This document shows positions 1-6,036 of a stretch of DNA of 6,123 nt, piece by piece. The notes below the pieces were generated by a model. It was given only the letters and a program-made list of their open reading frames with translations. It searched no databases and was not told where the DNA came from. Numbering within the stretch: position 1 is the first letter of the stretch; every line of letters begins with the position of its first letter. The stretch is from Pseudomonadota bacterium (lineage in GTDB: Bacteria > Pseudomonadota > Alphaproteobacteria > Acetobacterales > Acetobacteraceae): positions 1 to 6,123 of the forward strand of contig JAJYAF010000145.1 of the NCBI GenBank assembly GCA_021779655.1. The letters run 5' to 3'. A program made the translations under genes and the position numbers.

Positions 1-836
1 CCGGCGTCATCCATGTGGCGCATGCGGCGCGGCCTGACCGTCCGAAGGCGGTGCTGACCTTCGAGCCGCATCCGCGCGAGTATTTCCGGCCGCAGGATCC
101 GCCCTTCCGGCTCACCCTGCCGCGGGAGCGGCTGCGGGCGCTGGAGGCGCTGGGGGTGGAGGTCGTCTTCGAGTTGCCCTTCAACGCGGAATTCGCCCGT
201 CTCAGGGCCGAGCAGTTCATTGCGGAGGTCCTGGCCGATGGGCTGAAGGCGGCGCATCTCGCCTGCGGGACCGATTTCGCCTTCGGTCACCGGCGCGGCG
301 GCGATACCGCCCTGCTGGCGGCGCGCGCCGAAGCCTTTGGCATCGGCCTCAGCCTGGTGCCCCCGGTGACCGACGCCGAGGGCCCGATTTCCGCCACCCG
401 CATCCGCCGCCTGCTGCAGGATGGCTACCCCGAACGCGCCGCGGCCCTGCTCGGCCGGCCGTTCTCCATCAGCGGCCCCGTCACGCACGGCGATGCGCGC
501 GGCCGGACCATCGGCTTTCCCACGGCCAACATCCCACTGGGCCGCCATCTGGAACCGGCGCGCGGCGTTTATGCCGTCATCGCCCGGCTGCCCGGCGGGG
601 CGCGGGTCAGGGGCGTGGCCAATCTCGGCGTCAGGCCTACCGTCGGCGGCGAGGAATCCCGCCTGGAAGCCCATCTCTTCGATTTCGAGGGCGATCTCTA
701 CGGGGCGGAACTGGCCGTGGAGCTGCATTTCTTCCTGCGGGAGGAGATGAAATTCCCGAGCTTCGCGGATCTCAGGCGCCAGATCGCCGCCGATGCCGGC
801 CAGGCCCGCGCCTTGCTTGACCAGGCGCTCTCCTAA
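1..836 (+). CDS. ribF: Bifunctional riboflavin kinase / FAD synthetase RibF, 5' end missing
   Basis: RibF phosphorylates riboflavin to FMN and adenylylates FMN to FAD in the cytoplasm. The frame is open to the left edge, with the first whole codon at 3, and encodes 277 visible residues before a TAA at 834-836. The opening residues (GVIHVAHAARPDRPKAVLTF) fall inside the adenylyltransferase domain. About 40 N-terminal residues, including the nucleotide-binding GxFDGxHxGH motif, therefore lie outside the window, and the GTG at 15 is not the start. Visible family motifs are FEPHPRE early on, ISATRIRRLL at 387-416 near the end of the FAD synthetase half, and GDARGRTIGFPTANI at 489-533, the ATP/flavin-binding signature of the riboflavin kinase domain. 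VRGVANLGVRPT and the LHFFLREEMKF region complete the kinase domain. The inferred full length of about 315 residues is normal for RibF. It precedes ileS, a common proteobacterial arrangement. Confidence 0.96.
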   Translation, partial: GVIHVAHAARPDRPKAVLTFEPHPREYFRPQDPPFRLTLPRERLRALEALGVEVVFELPFNAEFARLRAEQFIAEVLADGLKAAHLACGTDFAFGHRRGGDTALLAARAEAFGIGLSLVPPVTDAEGPISATRIRRLLQDGYPERAAALLGRPFSISGPVTHGDARGRTIGFPTANIPLGRHLEPARGVYAVIARLPGGARVRGVANLGVRPTVGGEESRLEAHLFDFEGDLYGAELAVELHFFLREEMKFPSFADLRRQIAADAGQARALLDQALS

Positions 837-846
837 GCCGCATAAT
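817..846 (+). promoter_or_regulatory. Candidate sigma-70-type promoter for the ileS operon
   Basis: TTGACC (817-822) and CATAAT (841-846) each match five of six bases of the -35 and -10 consensus and are 18 bp apart. The -35 lies inside the last codons of ribF and the -10 just after its stop codon. Transcription would be expected to start near 852-854, giving ileS a leader of about 109 nt. This is a match by eye. The spacing is near-optimal and the location is right, but no expression data support it. Confidence 0.55.
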
Positions 847-852
847 CCCGCC

Positions 853-912
853 ATGAATCCGCGCATCACCGGCGAGATATCGCTGCGAATTACGCCGCCG
901 GCCCTGGCTTGA
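853..912 (+). other. Candidate 19-residue leader ORF before ileS
   Basis: An ATG at 853 opens a frame of 19 codons ending in TGA at 910-912, giving MNPRITGEISLRITPPALA. No Shine-Dalgarno sequence precedes it. However, the ATG coincides with the start point expected from the promoter at 817-846, so it could be translated as a leaderless message. It holds three isoleucine codons (ATC, ATA, ATT), including ATA, which is rare in GC-rich genomes. Isoleucine is the substrate of the gene downstream. Short ORFs arise by chance, the isoleucines are not adjacent as in classical attenuator leaders, and no homologue is recognised. Confidence 0.2.
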
Positions 913-922
913 AGGGCGTTTT
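901..922 (+). promoter_or_regulatory. Small hairpin followed by a T run in the ileS leader
   Basis: GCCCT (901-905) pairs with AGGGC (913-917) around a 7-nt loop and is followed by GTTTT (918-922). It could be a weak terminator or attenuator between ribF and ileS. The TGA of the candidate leader ORF (910-912) lies in the loop. A competing pairing, CGGCC (899-903) with GGCCG (924-928), would exclude this hairpin. The stem is short and the T run has only four bases, so it may have no function. Confidence 0.2.
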
Positions 923-961
923 CGGCCGCATTTTGGCTTCCATCTCCGCCGGGTTTCTTTC

Positions 962-3715
962 ATGACCGACATCGTCACCGATTACAAAGCCACCGTTTTT
1001 CTGCCGCGCACGGCCTTCCCGATGCGCGGCGAGCTGCCCCGGCGCGAGCCGGCGCAACTCGCCCGCTGGGAGGCGATGGGCCTGTGGCGGCGCCTGCGCG
1101 AGGCGGCGGCCGGCCGCCCGGCCTTCATCCTGCACGATGGACCGCCCTACGCGAACGGCAATCTCCATATCGGCCACGCGCTCAACAAAATCCACAAGGA
1201 CGTCATCAACCGCGCGCAGCAGATGGCCGGCAGGGATGCCAATTACATCCCCGGCTGGGACTGCCACGGCCTGCCCATCGAATGGAAGGTGGAGGAGCAA
1301 TACCGCGCCGCGAAACGCGACAAGGACGAAGTGCCGATCCTGGAATTCCGCAGGGAATGCCGGGAATACGCGCGGCACTGGATGGCGGTGCAGGCGGAGG
1401 AATTTCAGCGCCTGGGCATCGCCGGTGACTGGGCCAACCGTTACGCGACGATGGATTTTCCCGCCGAGGCGGCAATCGCCGCCGAGATCGGCAAGTTCCT
1501 GCGCAACGGCGCGCTCTACCGGGGGCTGCGCCCGGTGATGTGGAGCCCGGTGGAGAAAACCGCGCTCGCCGAGGCGGAAATCGAGTACCACGACAAGCGG
1601 GACACCGCGATCTATGTCAGGTTCCCAGGCGCGAGCGGCAGCGCCGGGGACAGCGCCTCCATCGTCATCTGGACCACGACGCCCTGGACCATTCCCGGCA
1701 ATCGCGCCCTCGCGATCGGCGAGAGCATCGCCTATGTGCTCCTTGAGGTCGAGGCGGCGGAAGAGGAGAGCGGCGCGACCCCCGGCGAGAGGCTCATCGT
1801 CGCCGAGGCGCTGCTCGAATCGTTCCTCGCCAAAACCGGCATCCTCCGCCACCGCGTCCTGCGCCGCTTCCTGGGCGAGGCGCTCATCGGCAAGCATTTC
1901 CGCCATCCGCTGCACCGGCAGGACCCCTATTATGCTTTCGATGTTCCGGTGCTGCCGGCCGAATTCGTGACCACCGAAGCCGGCACCGGCATCGTCCACA
2001 TGGCGCCCGGCCATGGCGAGGAGGATTTCAACGTCTGCCGCGCCCATGGCATCGCCGTTCCCGATACCGTGCAGGCGGACGGCACGTACTATCCTTCAAT
2101 CCCCCTCTTCGCCGGCCTGCATGTCTACAAGGCGGCGGACCCTGTCTGCGCCGCGCTGCGCCAGGCCGGCGCGCTGCTGCTGCGGGAGGAATTCCTGCAT
2201 TCCTACCCGCATTCCTGGCGCTCGAAGGCGCCGCTGATCTACCGCGCGACGCCGAACTGGTTCATCCGCATGGATGGCCCGGAGCGGATCAGGGAGAAGG
2301 CGCTGGCCGCCATCGACGCCACCCGTTTCGTCCCCGAGGCCGGCCGCAACCGCATCCGCTCCATGGTCGAATCGCGCCCGGACTGGTGCATTTCGCGCCA
2401 GCGGGCCTGGGGCGTGCCGATCGCGATTTTCGTGAACAAGACCACCCATGAGCCGCTGCGCGACCCGGCGGTGATGGCGCGGGTGACGGAGATTTTCGCA
2501 AGCGAGGGTGCCGATGCCTGGTACGCCCGCCCGCCCGCCGATTTCCTGGGGCCGGACCACGACCCCGGCGATTACGAGCAGGTGATGGACATCGTCGATG
2601 TCTGGTTCGAATCCGGATCGACCCACGCTTTCGTGCTGGAGGCTCGCGGCCTGCCCACACCGGCCGATGTTTATCTGGAAGGCTCCGACCAGCATCGCGG
2701 CTGGTTTCAGGCGTCGCTGCTGGAAGCGGTCGGCACGCGCGGCGCGGCCCCCTTCAAGGCGATCGTGACGGATGGCTTCGTGCTGGACGAGCAGGGGCGC
2801 AAGATGTCGAAATCGCTCGGCAACGTCACCGCGCCGCAGGAGGTGAACGACCAGTACGGCGCGGACATCCTGCGGCTCTGGGTGATGAACGCCGACACCT
2901 CCGAGGATCTGCGCATCGGCCCGGAAATCCTCAAGCAGCAGGCCGAACTCTACCGCCGCCTGCGCAACACGCTGCGCTGGCTGCTGGGCTCGCTGGAAGG
3001 CTTCACCGAGGCTGAAAGGCTGCCGGAGCGCGAATTGCCGGAGCTTGAGCGGCTGATCCTCCACCGGCTGGCCGGGCTCGGCGCCATGCTGGCCCGCGCG
3101 GTGGAGACGCATGACTGGGCCGGCGTGTACCCGGCGCTGCATCATTTCTGCGCCACCGATCTTTCGGCGTTTTATTTCGACATCCGCAAGGACAGCCTGT
3201 ACTGCGACCCGGCCGACGCGCCCAAGCGCCGCGCCTGCCGCACGGTGCTGGACATTCTGCACCGCTGCCTCTGCGCCTGGCTCGCCCCCGCCCTGCCCTT
3301 CACGGCCGAGGAGGCATACACCGCCCGCTTCGGTGAGGACGTCTCGGTGCATCTCACGCTGTTTCCGGAAATCCCCGCGCACTGGACCGATGAGCGCCTC
3401 GCCGCCCGCTGGGCGGCGCTTCGTGAAATCCGCTCGAACGTCACGGCGGCGATCGAGGCGATGCGCCGCGAGAAGACAATCGGCTCCTCGCTGCAAGCCG
3501 TGGCCATCCTCTCGCCCGCCGCCCGCGCGCTGCTGGACAGCGCGCCGGACTGGGCCGAGCTCTGCATCACCTCCGCCGCCTTGTTCGGCGCGGAGGATTC
3601 GGCCGCCGTCGCCCCCGGGGAAAAATGCGAGCGCTGCTGGCGCGTCCTGCCCGAGGTCGGCCGCGACGCGCGCCATCCCGGCCTCTGCGTCCGCTGCTGC
3701 GAGGCGGTGGGATGA
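962..3715 (+). CDS. ileS: Isoleucyl-tRNA synthetase IleS
   Basis: This cytoplasmic class I synthetase charges tRNA-Ile with isoleucine, using ATP, and edits mis-activated valine. The 917-residue protein is complete and close to the usual bacterial length. Residues 56-80 contain HDGPPYANGN followed by the HIGH ATP-binding motif at 69-72. The CP1 editing domain shows WTTTPWTIPGN at about 237-247 and the APGHGEEDF segment with the expected editing aspartate at D355. DVWFESGSTH (546-555) and GSDQHRGWFQ (574-583) belong to the catalytic fold, and KMSKS is at 614-618. The C-terminal zinc-binding element keeps both cysteine pairs, C889/C892 and C909/C912. The start at 962 is preferred because MTDIVTDYKATVFLPRT aligns with the usual N-terminus of alphaproteobacterial IleS and no in-frame start lies just upstream. 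The Shine-Dalgarno match there is poor. The stop overlaps the lspA start. Confidence 0.98.
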   Translation: MTDIVTDYKATVFLPRTAFPMRGELPRREPAQLARWEAMGLWRRLREAAAGRPAFILHDGPPYANGNLHIGHALNKIHKDVINRAQQMAGRDANYIPGWDCHGLPIEWKVEEQYRAAKRDKDEVPILEFRRECREYARHWMAVQAEEFQRLGIAGDWANRYATMDFPAEAAIAAEIGKFLRNGALYRGLRPVMWSPVEKTALAEAEIEYHDKRDTAIYVRFPGASGSAGDSASIVIWTTTPWTIPGNRALAIGESIAYVLLEVEAAEEESGATPGERLIVAEALLESFLAKTGILRHRVLRRFLGEALIGKHFRHPLHRQDPYYAFDVPVLPAEFVTTEAGTGIVHMAPGHGEEDFNVCRAHGIAVPDTVQADGTYYPSIPLFAGLHVYKAADPVCAALRQAGALLLREEFLHSYPHSWRSKAPLIYRATPNWFIRMDGPERIREKALAAIDATRFVPEAGRNRIRSMVESRPDWCISRQRAWGVPIAIFVNKTTHEPLRDPAVMARVTEIFASEGADAWYARPPADFLGPDHDPGDYEQVMDIVDVWFESGSTHAFVLEARGLPTPADVYLEGSDQHRGWFQASLLEAVGTRGAAPFKAIVTDGFVLDEQGRKMSKSLGNVTAPQEVNDQYGADILRLWVMNADTSEDLRIGPEILKQQAELYRRLRNTLRWLLGSLEGFTEAERLPERELPELERLILHRLAGLGAMLARAVETHDWAGVYPALHHFCATDLSAFYFDIRKDSLYCDPADAPKRRACRTVLDILHRCLCAWLAPALPFTAEEAYTARFGEDVSVHLTLFPEIPAHWTDERLAARWAALREIRSNVTAAIEAMRREKTIGSSLQAVAILSPAARALLDSAPDWAELCITSAALFGAEDSAAVAPGEKCERCWRVLPEVGRDARHPGLCVRCCEAVG

Positions 3716-4203
3716 GCCATCGCCTCGCCGGGTTCGGGTTCGGGCTGCTCGTGCTGGCGGCCGACCAGCTTTCCAAATACTGGGTATTGCATGGCCTGCA
3801 TTTGCAGGACGGGCGTTTCCTGGTGCTGCTTCCGGTGCTCAACTTCGTTCTGGTCTGGAACCGGGGCATCACCTTCGGCATGTTTCATTCCCTTGGCACC
3901 CTGCACTGGATCGCGCTTTCGCTGCTCGCGCTGGCGGTGGTGGCGGTGCTCGGGTTCTGGCTGTGGCGGGCCGAGAGGCTGTTTCAAGGCCTGGCGATCG
4001 GCGCGATCATGGGCGGCGCCATCGGCAACGTGATCGATCGTTTCCGCTTCGGCGCGGTGGTCGATTTCATCCAGGCGCATCTCGGCGCGTATTCGTTCTA
4101 CGTTTTCAATCTGGGCGATTCCGCGATCGTCTGCGGCGTAATCGCGCTGATGCTGGAGAACCTGTTGCGGCGGGGCGCGGGCGGGGATAGGAAGCCCGCA
4201 TGA
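3712..4203 (+). CDS. lspA: Lipoprotein signal peptidase LspA (signal peptidase II)
   Basis: LspA is an inner-membrane aspartyl peptidase that removes the signal peptide of prolipoproteins once the lipobox cysteine carries diacylglycerol. The 163-residue protein has the usual four-helix layout: segments near 6-25, 66-86, 93-107 and 135-152. Family motifs are AADQLSKYW (16-24), LVWNRGITFGMF (47-58), GGAIGNVIDRFRFGAVVDFI (101-120) and FNLGDSAIVCGV (132-143). The expected catalytic aspartates are D118 (in VVDF) and D136 (in FNLGDSA). The second motif has Gly where many homologues have Ala, directly before the catalytic Asp. The ATG at 3712 overlaps the ileS TGA in ATGA. A longer frame opening at 3625 is rejected because its extra residues sit inside ileS and do not resemble LspA. 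The gene looks translationally coupled to both neighbours. Confidence 0.97.
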   Translation: MSHRLAGFGFGLLVLAADQLSKYWVLHGLHLQDGRFLVLLPVLNFVLVWNRGITFGMFHSLGTLHWIALSLLALAVVAVLGFWLWRAERLFQGLAIGAIMGGAIGNVIDRFRFGAVVDFIQAHLGAYSFYVFNLGDSAIVCGVIALMLENLLRRGAGGDRKPA

Positions 4204-4775
4204 AACGCTCGGTTTACGGTCTCGCTGCTTCCCGTCTCGCCGCCGCTTGTTTGAGCCTGGCGGTTTGCGGGTGCAGCAACAGCAACGGCTTCACCAAAAC
4301 CTTCGGCCTGAAGGTGAACCCGCCGGATGCCTTCGCGGTCGGCACGCAGCCGCCGCTATCCATGCCGCCGGAATTGGGGCAACTGCCGCCGCCCACCCCG
4401 GGCGAGCCGCGTCCGCAGCAGGAGGACGCCGCGCAGCAGGGTCTGGTCACGCTTTCCCCGGCCTCCTCCATTGTGGCGCCGCCCGGCTCCGCCGGCGCGG
4501 GCGAGCAGGCGCTCCTGGCCGAGGCCGGGCCGCCCCCGCCGCCGGACATCCGCGCGCAGGTGAATCAGGATGCCTTGATCGATTCCAAGTCCCCGGGCTT
4601 CGTAAGCAAGCTGATGGGATCGGGCCCCGCCGGCGAGCCCACGGTGGACGCCACCACCGAATCGCGCCGGCTGCAGGAGAACACGGCGCTTGGCCAGCCG
4701 CCGACCAGCGGCCAGACGCCCGTGCAAACCAATCAGAAGCCGGGCGTTTTCGGCCGCGTCATCAACGCGTTCTGA
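4200..4775 (+). CDS. DUF3035 outer-membrane lipoprotein, BamF-like
   Basis: This 191-residue protein has a lipoprotein signal: a charged start (MKR), a hydrophobic stretch to about residue 22, and a lipobox ending VCGC with C25 as the lipidated residue. A Cys at position -2 is unusual, but the Gly at -1 is standard. C23 is a poorer choice because Val precedes it. The mature part is rich in Pro, Gln and Ala and probably largely extended. It starts with a conserved block, LKVNPPDAFAVGTQPPLSMPPEL (37-59), then GEQALLAEAG near 101-110. This matches the alphaproteobacterial DUF3035 family, linked to BamF of the Caulobacter beta-barrel assembly complex, which is reported to share a short peptide motif with BamC. 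An outer-membrane assembly role is inferred from that family. AGGAAG (4189-4194) precedes the ATG, which overlaps the lspA TGA in ATGA. The product would be a direct substrate of the LspA encoded just upstream. Confidence 0.83.
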   Translation: MKRSVYGLAASRLAAACLSLAVCGCSNSNGFTKTFGLKVNPPDAFAVGTQPPLSMPPELGQLPPPTPGEPRPQQEDAAQQGLVTLSPASSIVAPPGSAGAGEQALLAEAGPPPPPDIRAQVNQDALIDSKSPGFVSKLMGSGPAGEPTVDATTESRRLQENTALGQPPTSGQTPVQTNQKPGVFGRVINAF

Positions 4776-4829
4776 GGCCTTACCCGATCACCGCCCGCCG
4801 CCTCGCGCGGCATGGCAAAGGCGTTCGGT

Positions 4830-4925
4830 TCAAGCGGCGGCCTCGCCTGTCTCAAGCGGGCGGCCTCCCGCCGGTCTCAAGCGGGCGGCCTCCCGCCGGT
4901 CTCAGGCGGCGGCCTCCCGCCGGTC
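4830..4925. repeat. Four-unit ~25-bp GC-rich tandem repeat at the gcrA 3' end
   Basis: Four head-to-tail units lie at 4830-4851 (22 bp, diverged), 4852-4876 (25 bp), 4877-4901 (25 bp) and 4902-4925 (24 bp). The two central units are identical, beginning TCAAGCGGGCGG and ending CCCGCCGGTC. The last unit forms the 3' end of the leftward gcrA gene and encodes DRREAAA plus the stop. The others lie beyond that stop. Each unit can fold, for example GCGGG with CCCGC around a 6-nt loop, so the array could form successive hairpins on either strand between two convergent genes. No T run follows, so terminator activity is uncertain. The remaining spacer (4776-4829) shows only a weak 5-bp hairpin at 4797-4811 and no gene. 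Confidence 0.9.
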
Positions 4926-5342
4926 GCGGACGCGGACATAGGCGATCGCGGCGTGGTCTTCGCAATAGGGCTTACCCGGGATCGAATCGGTATTGCAGAA
5001 ATGGAAGCTCGGCTTCCCCGGCTCTCCGATCGGCCAGCAGCATGGCGTGGCACGCACGGTCTGCTTCGGCGGTGACATCATCGGCCGCAGCGCCGGCGCG
5101 CCGATGGCAGCGGCCAAAGGCGGCAGGGTGGGGCCTTGAACGCGGCGCGGCGGATGCCGGCGCGGCAGGCTGCCCTCCACGCCGCGGCGGATGGGAGAAG
5201 GCCGCGCGGGCAGGTTCAACCGGTGCGCTTTGCCAACGACCGCATTCTTGGAAATATTGAGTCGGCGCCCGATTTCGGCAGTTGAATGGCCTTCCCCCCA
5301 AAGTACCCGGAGTTTGGTAATAACCTCTTCCGACCACTCCAT
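4902..5342 (-). CDS. gcrA: GcrA-family cell-cycle transcription regulator
   Basis: GcrA is an alphaproteobacterial regulator that, in Caulobacter, binds sigma-70 RNA polymerase and DNA at CcrM-methylated GAnTC sites to control division and polarity genes. The 146-residue protein starts MEWSEEVITKLRVLWGEG. An N-terminal helix-turn-helix segment (about 1-45) contains STAEIGRRLNISKNAVVGKAHRLNL. A Pro/Arg-rich linker (46-98) follows. The conserved cysteine region is CCWPIGEPGKPSFHFC (101-116) and GKPYCEDH (123-130), with C101/C102, C116, C127 and H130 as likely conserved residues. Length and order are typical of the family. The ATG at 5342 is fixed by AGGAGG 8 nt upstream and by alignment to the family N-terminus. 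The final residues DRREAAA and the stop come from the proximal unit of the tandem repeat. The gene converges on the lipoprotein gene and follows the SH3-domain gene on the same strand. Confidence 0.93.
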   Translation of the reverse strand: MEWSEEVITKLRVLWGEGHSTAEIGRRLNISKNAVVGKAHRLNLPARPSPIRRGVEGSLPRRHPPRRVQGPTLPPLAAAIGAPALRPMMSPPKQTVRATPCCWPIGEPGKPSFHFCNTDSIPGKPYCEDHAAIAYVRVRDRREAAA

Positions 5343-5350
5343 ATTGTAGC

Positions 5351-5356
5351 CCTCCT
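5351..5356 (-). promoter_or_regulatory. Strong ribosome binding site of gcrA
   Basis: On the minus strand AGGAGG sits 8 nt before the ATG at 5342. It is a perfect core Shine-Dalgarno sequence, clearly stronger than those of ileS or the SH3-domain gene, and it settles the gcrA start. Confidence 0.9.
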
Positions 5357-5410
5357 GTTTTCAACTACAACATGCAGTAAAGCAAGCACCCGCAAATCGC
5401 AACCGATCCA

Positions 5411-5440
5411 GGCATACGCGGCAAATTTTCTTGTGGACAA
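5411..5440 (-). promoter_or_regulatory. Candidate gcrA promoter
   Basis: On the minus strand TTGTCC (5440-5435) and TATGCC (5416-5411) are 18 bp apart, four of six consensus matches in each box, in an otherwise AT-rich stretch. Transcription would begin near 5404 and leave a leader of about 60 nt. A weaker alternative is TTGCGG (5395-5390) with TGTTGT (5372-5367), 17 bp apart. That option would place the DnaA-like site upstream of the -35, as expected for an activator. The choice cannot be made from sequence alone. Confidence 0.35.
5432..5440 (-). promoter_or_regulatory. DnaA-box-like 9-mer upstream of gcrA
   Basis: The minus strand reads TTGTCCACA, one base from the TTATCCACA DnaA box. It is about 90 bp upstream of the gcrA ATG. 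In Caulobacter DnaA is known to activate gcrA, so the position is meaningful. Binding here is inferred. The site overlaps the -35 of the first promoter candidate. Confidence 0.5.
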
Positions 5441-5444
5441 CTTT

Positions 5445-5459
5445 TTAACGCCTAGGTAA
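5445..5459 (-). promoter_or_regulatory. CtrA-like binding site upstream of gcrA
   Basis: The minus strand reads TTAC, seven bases, then TTAA, one mismatch from the CtrA consensus TTAA-N7-TTAA. It lies 4 bp from the DnaA-like site and 4 bp from the end of the SH3-domain gene. CtrA represses gcrA in Caulobacter. AT-rich tetramers are common in AT-rich gaps, so this is a moderate to weak call. Confidence 0.35.
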
Positions 5460-5463
5460 CTTT

Positions 5464-6036
5464 TCAGCTTCCGCCCACGGTTTCATCGGCGAACGCACCC
5501 CAGAAATCCTCCCGCTGCAAATAGCCGGTTACATGGCCGGCGCTAACCTCGCACCAGTCATTCCCGGTCTTGCATCGCAATAAATCGCCCGACACCCCGG
5601 AATCGAGAATCGCCGCCACGGCCGCGCCGGCGTCCGGGCTGGTTCGCAGTTTTGCTTGCGAATTCGTAACAATAAAACCGCGCCGCGCGCGGATGGTTGC
5701 CTCATGCACCCAGCCGCTCCCGCCATCCGGCGCCACCACATGGCGCCAGACATCGAATTCGCCGATCACTTCCACCGGCAGGCCCTTGCGCTGATAAACC
5801 CACACCACCGGGTACTGAAATCCCGGCCCGGCGCGGAAATTCACTTCATCCGTGCGCAGCGAGACGAAGCGCGGCACCGGGTAGCCGTCCACGCTGCCGC
5901 GCGCGGGTCCAGGCCCCGTGCCAACCGGCGCGGGCGACCAGCCGGCGGCGGCAAGCGCCAGGAGCAGCAGGCTCCCGCGCGCTAGCCGGCCGCTTCGGGA
6001 AACGCCGCGCTCAAGCCGCCGGCACATGTCGAACAT
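5464..6036 (-). CDS. Secreted protein with two bacterial SH3-like domains
   Basis: The 190-residue protein resembles COG3807 (SH3_4-type) exported proteins of alphaproteobacteria, whose biochemical role is largely undefined. An Arg-rich N-terminus is followed by a hydrophobic core (about 22-33, GSLLLLALAAAG) and a Pro/Gly-rich linker, so it probably has a Sec signal peptide and acts in the periplasm. The first SH3-like domain (about 58-118) has VNFRAGPGFQYPVVWVYQRKGLPVEVIGEFDVWRHV and GSGWVH. The second (about 128-178) has AKLRTSPDAGAAVAAILDSG and GNDWCEVS, ending GYLQREDFWG. C155 and C162 could form a disulfide. The ATG at 6036 makes a 55-nt overlap with the upstream gene; the ATG at 6027 is equally possible. 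Later in-frame GTG codons would remove the signal peptide. Binding to peptidoglycan or cell-wall peptides is a family-level inference only. Confidence 0.85.
   Translation of the reverse strand: MFDMCRRLERGVSRSGRLARGSLLLLALAAAGWSPAPVGTGPGPARGSVDGYPVPRFVSLRTDEVNFRAGPGFQYPVVWVYQRKGLPVEVIGEFDVWRHVVAPDGGSGWVHEATIRARRGFIVTNSQAKLRTSPDAGAAVAAILDSGVSGDLLRCKTGNDWCEVSAGHVTGYLQREDFWGAFADETVGGS

Noticed and set aside
15..836. A GTG at 15 as the start of a complete gene
   Set aside because: The frame is open to the window edge, and the first residues match the interior of RibF, so the gene is truncated by the window.
2096..3676. A 526-codon open frame on the minus strand opposite ileS, and a 385-codon one at 890-2047
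   Set aside because: Their residues show no family features, and they lie opposite a clear IleS with all motifs. Long antisense frames are expected at this GC content.
3625..3711. An upstream extension of lspA
   Set aside because: The extra 29 residues are Arg-rich, sit within the ileS zinc-finger coding region and do not resemble an LspA N-terminus.
4797..4811. Terminator of the ileS-lspA-lipoprotein operon
   Set aside because: GCCGC/GCGGC makes only a 5-bp stem and no T run follows. Such stems are common by chance in this base composition.
4830..4925. CRISPR array
   Set aside because: The units are directly adjacent with no spacers, and one unit codes for the GcrA tail.
4247..5260. A 337-codon plus-strand frame spanning the lipoprotein gene, the repeat and gcrA
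   Set aside because: Low-complexity Arg/Ala/Gly composition, and it overlaps two recognised genes in other frames, so it is a shadow frame.
5432..5459. Replication origin
   Set aside because: There is only one DnaA-like box, with no cluster of boxes, no large AT-rich unwinding element and no origin-associated genes. Regulation of gcrA is the simpler explanation.
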